Positions 1 to 5,062 of a stretch of 6,276 nucleotides of DNA are shown here, piece by piece; the stretch's first letter is position 1; each line of letters begins with the position of its first letter. The DNA lies in the NCBI GenBank assembly GCA_031288855.1, contig JAITQQ010000103.1, positions 1 through 6,276 on the forward strand. The letters are read 5' to 3'. This DNA is from Prevotellaceae bacterium. GTDB taxonomy: Bacteria > Bacteroidota > Bacteroidia > Bacteroidales > UBA932. Made by a program: the position numbers and the translations under genes. The notes below the pieces were generated by a model. That model was not told the DNA's origin, ran no database searches, and worked only from the letters and a program-made list of their open reading frames with translations.

Positions 1-92
1 CAGGGCAGTGCGGCCATGTCAGCGCCGGCCGCCCATTGACGCGGCTTTTCTTCGGCAAGGATAAGTTTTTTAATATTTGTAATCAGTAGCAT
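1..92 (-). CDS. hutI: Imidazolonepropionase, N-terminal fragment (cut by window edge)
   Basis: Read on the minus strand from the ATG at 92, this frame is open to the window edge and begins MLLITNIKKLILAEE, with GADMAALP at residues 23-30. The pattern (a short NIKxL beta strand, an acidic stretch, then G-x-x-M-x-x-LP) resembles the start of Bacteroidota imidazolonepropionases, which hydrolyse imidazolone-5-propionate to formiminoglutamate in histidine degradation. Only about 30 codons are visible, so no metal-binding or catalytic residue can be checked and the call rests on N-terminal likeness. The start lies 6 bp past the stop of the comF-like gene, so the two are probably co-transcribed. No Shine-Dalgarno is present, only an A-rich stretch before the ATG. 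Another amidohydrolase-superfamily member is the main alternative. Confidence 0.55.
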   Translation of the reverse strand, partial: MLLITNIKKLILAEEKPRQWAAGADMAALP

Positions 93-98
93 GTTGTT

Positions 99-794
99 TT
101 AATTTACGCAAGCTAACGCCGCCACGCTCACCTTGCATTTGTCTATACGGAGAAGTTGTTGGGCGCACGCTTCAATAGTGGCGCCGGTAGTAATTACATC
201 ATCAACCAACAACACATGCTTGCCGGTTAGCGCTTCGGGATGTGTTACCGTAAACACTTCGGACACGTTTTCCCAACGCTCCATCCGTGTTTTGCGTGTT
301 TGCGTGGATGTAAATATATTGCGCGCTACGCTTGTGCTGTTTATGTTCCATCCGGTAACTTCGGCAATGCCGCGGGCTATTTGTTCGCTTTGGTTGTAGC
401 CCCGCTTGCGTTGTTTTTTGGGGTGCAGCGGCACAGGAATAATTGTTTCGATGCTTTGGTACAGGGGCGCATTTTTCAGCTCCATGCCTAACCGTCGCCC
501 CATTTCCACCCCGATTTCTTTTTTTCCGTTGTACTTTAATTTGTGCAGCAACTTGCGGTAGCGGCTTCCTTTGCCGAAGAAAAACAAGGCGCAGGCATGT
601 TCTATGCGTAATTTTCCCCAGAATAATTGTTCAACGGCATTCCCCGCTTCTTTCCAATAATTGGTGCGCGGAATGTGATAAATGCACGACAAACACAATA
701 TCTGCTCGTGCCCCCGCAGGGCGCAACCACAAACCTCGCAATGTCTCGGAAATAGGAGGGCGGTGAAATTCCGTATGAGTTCAACCCATAACAT
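99..794 (-). CDS. comF: ComF family protein (phosphoribosyltransferase-like, competence-associated)
   Basis: A 231-residue cytoplasmic protein of normal ComF/GntX length. An N-terminal zinc-ribbon candidate has C19-x2-C22 and C34-x2-C37. The middle contains the family block IPVPLHPKKQ followed by RGYNQSE (about 119-137). Near the C-terminus is a PRPP-binding loop, VLLVDDVITTGAT (194-206), with the paired Asp198-Asp199 of type I phosphoribosyltransferases. In other bacteria ComFC is needed for natural transformation and acts on incoming single-stranded DNA; its reaction is not settled. The Bacteroidota role is inferred. The ATG at 794 is chosen because the zinc motif starts only 18 residues later. 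It is divergent from the YhbP-like gene, with 37 bp between starts, and is followed after 6 bp by the putative hutI. A weak -7-like TAATTTCG lies at 807-800 on this strand. No competence genes are nearby. Confidence 0.9.
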   Translation of the reverse strand: MLWVELIRNFTALLFPRHCEVCGCALRGHEQILCLSCIYHIPRTNYWKEAGNAVEQLFWGKLRIEHACALFFFGKGSRYRKLLHKLKYNGKKEIGVEMGRRLGMELKNAPLYQSIETIIPVPLHPKKQRKRGYNQSEQIARGIAEVTGWNINSTSVARNIFTSTQTRKTRMERWENVSEVFTVTHPEALTGKHVLLVDDVITTGATIEACAQQLLRIDKCKVSVAALACVN

Positions 795-819
795 ATATGC
801 GAAATTAGATAATTTTATT

Positions 820-827
820 TACATTTG
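820..827 (+). promoter_or_regulatory. Candidate -7 promoter element of the YhbP-like gene
   Basis: TACATTTG matches the Bacteroidota -7 consensus TAnnTTTG exactly. It ends 4 bases before the ATG at 832, so a start about 4-6 bases beyond the element would fall on or next to the start codon and give a leaderless mRNA. No clear TTTG -33 box is seen 18-22 bp upstream, which weakens the call. Confidence 0.45.
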
Positions 828-831
828 CAAC

Positions 832-1260
832 ATGCAAGAATTTGACCGGCGCATAGCTGATTTCTTTTATGCACATCATGTGCTTACGCTCGCGTGCAGT
901 GTGAACGATAATCCTTGGTGCGCTTCCTTGTTTTATGCGTACATGAATGAGGAGCGCCTGCTGGTGTTTACTTCCGAAGCGCATACCCGCCATGTGAAAG
1001 ACATGGCGGAAAATGACCTTGTGGCCGGAACGGTGATACTTGAGACCAAGCGCGTGGGGATTTTGCGCGGCGTGCAGTTCCAGGGCCGGGTACAGAAGCC
1101 CGCAGGGCCTTTGGCCGAAAGAGCACGGCGCGCCTATCTTGCCCGTTTTCCTTATGCCTTGTTGAAGCCCGCGCCCTTGTGGGTTGTGGTGCTGCACACG
1201 GTAAAATTTACCGACAACCGGCTTGGTTTTGGAAAAAAAATATATTGGGAACGCGAATAA
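832..1260 (+). CDS. yhbP: YhbP/UPF0306-type FMN-binding split-barrel protein
   Basis: A 142-residue protein, close to the roughly 147 residues of E. coli YhbP. It belongs to the pyridoxamine 5'-phosphate oxidase-like split-barrel superfamily, whose members bind FMN or related cofactors; the reaction of YhbP is not known. Matches to the family, from memory, include a WCASLFYAY strand (about 27-35), a TRHVKDM segment (about 54-60), AGTV at about 67-70, RGVQFQG (about 80-86) and the near C-terminal signature KFTDNRLGFGKK. The start is set at the ATG at 832 because the frame upstream reads antisense through comF and the product from 832 matches the family length. It probably forms its own transcript, divergent from comF and convergent with the Lrp-type gene (12 bp between stop codons). 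It is cytoplasmic, with no signal peptide. Specific substrate unknown. Confidence 0.82.
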   Translation: MQEFDRRIADFFYAHHVLTLACSVNDNPWCASLFYAYMNEERLLVFTSEAHTRHVKDMAENDLVAGTVILETKRVGILRGVQFQGRVQKPAGPLAERARRAYLARFPYALLKPAPLWVVVLHTVKFTDNRLGFGKKIYWERE

Positions 1261-1272
1261 CGGCTTCCGGGT

Positions 1273-1746
1273 TTAGTTCTTCTTGTCCTTCACCCACACT
1301 TGCCGTTCAAAAGTCTGGTCGAGCGAAATCAATGTTTCGGTTTTTTGAACATTCGGAATCCGTTGAATGGTGTTGATTAAAACATCCATCAAATGTTCGT
1401 GGTCGCGGCAATACACTTTCAACAGCAATTGGTACGAGCCGGTTACAAAATGACATTCCACTATTTCCGAAATGACTTTCAGCGCTTCTACCGTTTCTTC
1501 GTAATAGCTGCTTTCGTTAAGGTGGATGCCCACAAAAGCGCATACGTCGAGGCCTAAGGCTTTGGGTTTAACTTGCAGGCTCGACCCCGTGATGATGCCC
1601 GCATCTTCCATTTTTTTTACCCTTTGGTGAATGGCAGCGCCCGATATTTCACACTCGCGTGCCACTTCGAGGAACGGCATGCGTGCATTCTTAATAAGGA
1701 ATCCCAAAATCTTTTGGTCTAAACTGTCAATGTTGTACCGTGCCAT
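1273..1746 (-). CDS. Lrp/AsnC family transcriptional regulator
   Basis: 157 residues, the normal Lrp/AsnC length. The N-terminus has the family opening (LDQKILGFLIKNAR, 9-22) and a helix-turn-helix at about 24-47 (VARECEISGAAIHQRVKKME region). A linker strand leads to the C-terminal RAM domain (about 65-145), which in this family forms dimers or octamers and senses amino acids. The RAM core reads VTGSYQLLLKVY (101-112), with Ser-Tyr where many relatives have Asp-Tyr-Asp-type residues, so the ligand cannot be guessed. The ATG at 1746 sits directly before the conserved helix. Expression is probably from the minus-strand promoter in the 1747-1982 gap; a TTTGT-T-ACAAA palindrome overlaps its -33 box and could be an autoregulatory site. 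Neighbour HU is divergent, so this protein could also affect it, but that is inference. Confidence 0.93.
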   Translation of the reverse strand: MARYNIDSLDQKILGFLIKNARMPFLEVARECEISGAAIHQRVKKMEDAGIITGSSLQVKPKALGLDVCAFVGIHLNESSYYEETVEALKVISEIVECHFVTGSYQLLLKVYCRDHEHLMDVLINTIQRIPNVQKTETLISLDQTFERQVWVKDKKN

Positions 1747-1766
1747 AATAGAATGAATTAATAGCG

Positions 1767-1800
1767 CAAATGTAGTAAAAAATATATTCTTTGTTACAAA
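1767..1800 (-). promoter_or_regulatory. Candidate promoter of the Lrp/AsnC gene
   Basis: On the minus strand TTTG (1800-1797) and TACATTTG (1774-1767) form a Bacteroidota-type -33/-7 pair. The spacer is 22 bp, slightly long against the usual 19-21. Transcription starting about 5 bases after the -7 box would leave a leader of roughly 15 nt before the ATG at 1746. Confidence 0.45.
1790..1800. promoter_or_regulatory. Candidate operator: TTTGT-T-ACAAA palindrome
   Basis: A perfect 5-1-5 palindrome overlaps the -33 box of the Lrp-type promoter. It is flanked by two copies of the self-complementary octamer AATATATT, at 1781-1788 and 1808-1815. Lrp/AsnC proteins often bind several AT-rich sites near their own promoter, so autoregulation is a reasonable reading. 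The region is very AT-rich, which makes short palindromes common by chance. Confidence 0.3.
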
Positions 1801-1877
1801 AAATAAAAATATATTAAAATAAGTAGCTCATTTTCATTGAAATGTATATTTTGCACTTGCTTAATTGTTTGAAATAA

Positions 1878-1908
1878 TTTGAAAGTTGTAAAAATCGTTG
1901 TATCTTTG
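1878..1908 (+). promoter_or_regulatory. Promoter of the HU gene cluster (Bacteroidota type)
   Basis: TTTG at 1878-1881 and TATCTTTG at 1901-1908 are separated by exactly 19 bp. Both boxes match the primary-sigma consensus known from Bacteroides and Flavobacterium. The predicted start is near 1913, giving a leader of about 70 nt before the HU ATG. This is the best promoter in the window. Confidence 0.78.
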
Positions 1909-1915
1909 TAATTCC

Positions 1916-1951
1916 TTTAGATTATCCGTGAAAATTGTTGGGTAACCTAAA
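1916..1951 (+). promoter_or_regulatory. Predicted hairpin in the HU 5' leader
   Basis: Arms 1916-1927 and 1940-1951 pair over 12 positions with one A-C mismatch (1921/1946) and one G-U wobble (1925/1942), around a 12-nt loop. The hairpin would begin a few bases after the predicted transcription start. Downstream in the leader is a 6-codon open frame (ATG 1957, encoding MYFFKN, TAA ending at 1977) that stops 5 nt before the HU start. Together these could set translation or stability of HU; this is inferred from sequence only. Confidence 0.4.
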
Positions 1952-1982
1952 TAATTATGTATTTTTTTAAAAATTAAAAACT

Positions 1983-2270
1983 ATGACAAAAGCAGACATT
2001 GTAAACGAAGTAGCTAAAACTACCGGCATAGAAAAAGTTGCTGTACAAAAAATGGTAGAAAGCTTTATGGACTCTATTAAAATCGCCTTAGCCGGTGATA
2101 AAAACGTTTATCTGCGTGGTTTTGGTAGCTTTATTGTGAAGAAACGTGCAAAAAAGACGGCCAGGAATATCTCGAAGAATACAACTATTGTAATTCCGGA
2201 GCATTTTATTCCTGCATTCAAGCCCGCTAAAGTTTTCATGAATAAGGTGAAGAACAACGTTAAAAAATAA
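1983..2270 (+). CDS. HU/IHF family DNA-binding protein
   Basis: A 95-residue nucleoid protein of normal HU length. It has the helical N-terminus (KADIVNEVAKTTGIEK), then VYLRGFGSFIVKKRAKKTARN (42-62 region), which is the conserved turn and the start of the DNA-binding beta arm, and closes with IPAFKPAK (76-83). It should act as a dimer that bends DNA in the nucleoid. It aligns with E. coli HU without gaps through residue 62, but residue 63, the arm-tip proline that intercalates into DNA in classical HU/IHF, is isoleucine (ARNISKN in place of RNPQTG). I recall this arm from other Bacteroidota HU proteins. The start ATG follows an A-rich stretch with no Shine-Dalgarno. It is the first gene of a run with the 30-residue protein (18 nt after its stop) and RNase G. 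Confidence 0.95.
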   Translation: MTKADIVNEVAKTTGIEKVAVQKMVESFMDSIKIALAGDKNVYLRGFGSFIVKKRAKKTARNISKNTTIVIPEHFIPAFKPAKVFMNKVKNNVKK

Positions 2271-2288
2271 TTTATTAATTCTTTTGAT

Positions 2289-2381
2289 ATGCCTAGCGGA
2301 AAGAAGAGAAAGAGACATAAAATGGCTACACATAAACGCAAGAAACGCCTTCGTAAAAATAGGCATAAGAAGAAAAAGTAG
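2289..2381 (+). CDS. Tiny basic protein, AURKAIP1/COX24 (mS38/bS22)-like, probable ribosomal protein
   Basis: A 30-residue open frame starting MPSGKKRKRHKMATHKRKKR and ending RKNRHKKKK. It has no acidic residue and is about two thirds Lys/Arg/His. The RKKRLRKNRHKKK core resembles the COX24/AURKAIP1 C-terminal domain found in mitochondrial mS38 and in mycobacterial bS22, both small-subunit ribosomal proteins. A peptide of this type is, from memory, widespread in Bacteroidota between HU and RNase G. Its position 18 nt after HU and 75 nt before rng, on the same strand, supports co-transcription. At this length homology cannot be proven by eye, and a general RNA- or DNA-binding basic peptide is the alternative. 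It is short enough to be missed by gene callers. Confidence 0.75.
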   Translation: MPSGKKRKRHKMATHKRKKRLRKNRHKKKK

Positions 2382-2456
2382 CATTTTAAGTTGTTAACAC
2401 CGTGACTAAAACCTGAAGAATTGAAAGATTCTTTGGGTTTAGTTTATTTAGTGGAG

Positions 2457-4067
2457 ATGGAAAGAGAGTTAATAATAGACGTTACGTCAAACGAAATAAC
2501 AGTAGCTTTATTGGAAGATAAGTTACTGGCGGAATTAAGTACGGAACACGCTACATCAAACTATTCGGTAGGCGATATTTTTTTGGGAAAAGTCACCCGT
2601 ATTGTGCCCGCGCTGAATGCTGCCTTTGTGGATATCGGCGATGAGAAAGACGCATTTATTCACTACCTTGATTTGGGCATCCATTTTAAATCACAACACT
2701 ACCTCACACAGGAATTGCTTAGCGGCAGGGGCGATTACACGCTCTTCTCCCGTATAAAAATTACGGATATGCTCGGCAAAGAAGGGAAAATTTCCGACGT
2801 CTTGGAACTGGGGCAGGAATTGATGGTGCAGGTGGTCAAAGAGCCTATCTCGTCGAAAGGGGCGCGTGTAACCGCCGAAATATCTATTGCCGGACGAAAT
2901 ATCGTGCTCATTCCGTTTGCGAATAAAACGCACATTTCTCAAAAAATTGTCTCAAAGGAAGAGCGGAAACGCTTGGAGCGCTTAATGACGAGCATCCTCC
3001 CGCACAACTTCGGCGTGGTGGTGCGCACGGTGGCCGAAAACCGGAAAACCGCCACCCTCGTGCCCGAATTGGAAGCTTTGGTGAAACGCTGGGAATCGTG
3101 TTGCAACAAGCTGCACAAGGCCGACAGCCCTAAATTGTTGATTCGTGAAATTAACCGTACTTCTACTATTTTGCGCGATTTGTTGAACGTGTCGTTCAAC
3201 TCCATCCACGTAAATGATGAAACGGTGTTTCGCGAGTTGCAGGAATACGTGGCGGGCATTTCGCCCGAACAAGAGAAGATTGTGAAATTGTATGAAAACA
3301 AAACGCCGATCTTCGATTATTTTAATGTATCCAAACAGATACGCTCCTCGTTCGGGAAGTTGGTGCCTTTGCGCCAAGGGGCCTACCTTATTATTGAACA
3401 TACGGAGGCGCTGCACGTGATTGACGTGAACAGCGGCATCCGCTTGAAAAACACAAAAGATCAGGAACAGCATGCATTTGGCGTGAACATGGTAGCTGCC
3501 GATGAAATAGCGCGGCAATTGCGTTTGCGCGACATGGGCGGCATTCTGGTGATTGACTTTATCGACATGGACCGGGCGGAACACCGGCAAATTTTGTTCG
3601 ATCACATGAAAAACCTGATGGCTAACGACCGCGCCAAACACAATATCCTGCCCATTTCAAAGTTTGGGATTATGCAGCTCACGCGGCAGCGGGTGCGGCC
3701 TGTAACGGTGATTAATACCAACGAAAAATGCCCCAACTGCAACGGTACCGGAAAAATTACGCCGGCCATTCAATTCGACGAAACCGTAAAAAATCATTTG
3801 GTGTACTTTGTCCACCAACGTAAAATCAGGGGGCTGACGTTGAAAGTGCATCCATACGTGGCCGCCTATTTCAGACAGGGCTTCCCGTCCCGGCGGCTGA
3901 AGTTGATGTTAAAATATGCATGCTGGTTTAGCATCAAAGCCGACAATACCATGTGCTACCTCGATTCACAATGGATAGACCGGAAAGGGAACAAGCTGAC
4001 CTTGATGTCTTCTACCGAAAGTGAAGTGGAGGCAACCCCCGACGTGGAAACGGAAATAAAACGGTAG
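2457..4067 (+). CDS. rng: Ribonuclease G (Rne/Rng family)
   Basis: 536 residues from the ATG at 2457, a usual size for Bacteroidota RNase E/G, which lack the long RNase E scaffold tail. It is an endoribonuclease that cuts single-stranded RNA in rRNA maturation and mRNA decay. An S1-type domain spans about 36-125 (YSVGDIFLGKV, AFVDIGDEKDAF). The 5'-phosphate sensor has VRT (Arg190-Thr191), like Arg169-Thr170 of RNase E. The DNase I-like catalytic domain shows IDVNSG (Asp323, Asn325) and VIDFIDMD (first Asp 367), matching the Mg-binding residues Asp303/Asn305/Asp346 of RNase E. The zinc-link CPNCNGTG has Cys425 and Cys428. The acidic tail is unremarkable. In-frame TTG 2421 and GTG 2451 lie upstream, but relatives begin near MxxELxIDV, so 2457 is preferred. 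Transcription probably comes from the HU promoter; no promoter match was found in 2382-2456. Confidence 0.95.
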   Translation: MERELIIDVTSNEITVALLEDKLLAELSTEHATSNYSVGDIFLGKVTRIVPALNAAFVDIGDEKDAFIHYLDLGIHFKSQHYLTQELLSGRGDYTLFSRIKITDMLGKEGKISDVLELGQELMVQVVKEPISSKGARVTAEISIAGRNIVLIPFANKTHISQKIVSKEERKRLERLMTSILPHNFGVVVRTVAENRKTATLVPELEALVKRWESCCNKLHKADSPKLLIREINRTSTILRDLLNVSFNSIHVNDETVFRELQEYVAGISPEQEKIVKLYENKTPIFDYFNVSKQIRSSFGKLVPLRQGAYLIIEHTEALHVIDVNSGIRLKNTKDQEQHAFGVNMVAADEIARQLRLRDMGGILVIDFIDMDRAEHRQILFDHMKNLMANDRAKHNILPISKFGIMQLTRQRVRPVTVINTNEKCPNCNGTGKITPAIQFDETVKNHLVYFVHQRKIRGLTLKVHPYVAAYFRQGFPSRRLKLMLKYACWFSIKADNTMCYLDSQWIDRKGNKLTLMSSTESEVEATPDVETEIKR

Positions 4068-4095
4068 TACAAGCCGGGATTCCAATAATCAATAC

Positions 4096-4145
4096 AATTT
4101 ATTTTAATTTTATTCATTTTAACTTTAATAAAATTAAAGTAAATT
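4096..4145. repeat. AT-rich inverted repeat after rng (possible terminator or operator)
   Basis: Arms 4096-4114 and 4127-4145 are complementary at 18 of 19 positions, with a 12-nt loop; the one mismatch (4102/4139) is a G-U pair in RNA read on the plus strand. A competing perfect hairpin, ACTTTAAT-aaa-ATTAAAGT, occupies 4122-4140, so the two folds exclude each other. The repeat starts 28 bp after the rng stop and ends at the -33 box of the next promoter. It could end rng transcription or bind a regulator. The arms have no GC pairs, so the stem is weak, and AT-rich DNA makes such repeats more likely by chance. Confidence 0.5.
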
Positions 4146-4175
4146 TTTGTTTTATTGAAATTCTTCTTATCTTTG
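4146..4175 (+). promoter_or_regulatory. Promoter of the DUF2089-membrane-hydrolase operon
   Basis: TTTG at 4146-4149 and TATCTTTG at 4168-4175, with an 18-bp spacer, match the Bacteroidota -33/-7 pattern; the -7 octamer is identical to that of the HU promoter. Start is predicted near 4180, leaving about 15 nt before the ATG at 4196. The upstream inverted repeat touches the -33 box. Confidence 0.7.
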
Positions 4176-4195
4176 TGCTATTAAAATGAAATTTT

Positions 4196-4459
4196 ATGTT
4201 ACCATGTTATTGCCCCGGTTGCACATGCCAACTGAATGTGAAAAGCCTGAAATGCACTTGTTGCGAAACAGAAGTTATAGGGAACTATGAACTTCCTGTA
4301 TTGTTGCTGTTGTCGGCGGAAGAGCAGGATTTTGTCCTCTCGTTTGTAAAACACAGCGGCAGTTTGAAGGAAATGGCCGGCCAGTTAAAGCTGAGTTATC
4401 CTACTGTGCGCAACCGTTTGAATGATGTCATTGAAAAAATAAAATCGTATGAAAAATAA
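4196..4459 (+). CDS. DUF2089 family protein (zinc ribbon plus helix-turn-helix), putative regulator
   Basis: An 87-residue protein. The N-terminus carries C6-x2-C9 and C20-x-C22-C23, a zinc-ribbon pattern with further cysteines at 4 and 11. A short linker (NYELPVLLLLSAEEQDFV) precedes a C-terminal helix-turn-helix (about 54-82; GSLKEMAGQLKLSYPTVRNR), close in style to sigma region 4 or LuxR-type recognition helices. This architecture matches DUF2089 proteins, which are presumed DNA-binding regulators without an assigned ligand or target. It is first in its operon, and its last 11 bases overlap the start of the membrane-protein gene, so translation is probably coupled. It may regulate the operon, perhaps through the inverted repeat beside the -33 box; that is inference. 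The ATG at 4196 is used because it is the only ATG ahead of the first cysteines in this frame. Confidence 0.85.
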   Translation: MLPCYCPGCTCQLNVKSLKCTCCETEVIGNYELPVLLLLSAEEQDFVLSFVKHSGSLKEMAGQLKLSYPTVRNRLNDVIEKIKSYEK

Positions 4460-5051
4460 ATGGGAGTTGCTTTATAATCCTTTTACGAAAATAGCAGGAT
4501 GGAAAGCCTTTGCTATTGGAACGGTTGTGATGTGCGCCGCCGTATTAATCGGATATTACAACAATGCGTATCTCACCGGCTTGCAAATGAAACAAGTGTT
4601 TTATCCTCTCTCGTTGGGGCAGTGCTTTTTAATACAGGCCACAGGGTTGTTGAGCATAATTGTGCTGATGTACGGCGTGTCATTGTTTTTTGTAAAACAC
4701 GTGCGGCTGCAAGACGTTGCCGGCACGGTGCTCTTGTCGCGTGTTCCCTACTTGTTTCTTGCATTGTTCATGGTTTACTTCACCCCAATACTGCAACCTT
4801 TTCATGAAAAATTACAAGAACAGTTTTCAATGGAAGCGTTGACCGGTATGTTTAGCACATCCGACTATGTAATATTGCTGCTCTTTGCCCTGTTTGCATT
4901 GCTAATCTTCGTTTGGAACATTGCTATGCTGTATCATGCGTTCAAGGTGTCCACAGGAATCAAAGGGCGCAAAACGGCGGTGCTGTTCACCGGCATCCTC
5001 ATCCTGTCGGAAATTGTTACTTTTATATTGATGCGGTCATTCATCCTATAA
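4449..5051 (+). CDS. Five-helix integral membrane protein, possibly Yip1-like
   Basis: 200 residues with five hydrophobic segments at about 17-37, 61-82, 89-112, 139-163 and 175-197, a short cytoplasmic-looking N-terminus and no signal peptide, so it should sit in the inner membrane. There are no enzyme motifs or conserved charged residues inside the helices that would suggest transport. The helix spacing, and the WNIAMLYHAFKVSTGIKG stretch leading into the last helix, recall bacterial Yip1-domain proteins, but this is a weak resemblance. The start ATG lies inside the last codons of the DUF2089 gene (11-nt overlap in another frame), and the hydrolase follows 11 bp after its stop. A plausible job is to anchor or sense for the regulator, but no function can be assigned from sequence. 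Confidence 0.85.
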   Translation: MKNKWELLYNPFTKIAGWKAFAIGTVVMCAAVLIGYYNNAYLTGLQMKQVFYPLSLGQCFLIQATGLLSIIVLMYGVSLFFVKHVRLQDVAGTVLLSRVPYLFLALFMVYFTPILQPFHEKLQEQFSMEALTGMFSTSDYVILLLFALFALLIFVWNIAMLYHAFKVSTGIKGRKTAVLFTGILILSEIVTFILMRSFIL

Positions 5052-5062
5052 ATATAAACGAT

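Noticed and set aside
44..586. Thirteen-base inverted match TTGCCGAAGAAAA between 44-60 and the comF interior near 574-586
   Set aside because: Both copies lie in coding sequence and encode unrelated residues in different frames or strands; no flanking structure supports a repeat element.
133..766. Plus-strand open frames opposite comF (133-399, 240-491, 443-766)
   Set aside because: All are Cys/Arg/Phe-rich mirror frames of comF, with no domain likeness or promoter of their own.
682..831. N-terminal extension of the YhbP-like gene from the ATG at 682
   Set aside because: These 50 codons run antisense through the comF start, do not resemble YhbP, and a -7 promoter element lies inside them. 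The ATG at 832 gives the family length.
1247..1285. Terminator between the convergent yhbP and Lrp-type genes
   Set aside because: Only a 4-bp GGAA/TTCC pairing was found, with no T-run, which is too weak to call.
2982..3641. 219-codon open frame antisense to rng
   Set aside because: It lies wholly within the well-supported RNase G gene, is rich in His/Gln/Phe/Val as expected for a shadow frame, and has no recognisable domain.
4913..5062. N-terminal extension of the hydrolase from the ATG at 4913
   Set aside because: It overlaps the membrane-protein gene in another frame and would bury the clear signal peptide that starts at 5063.
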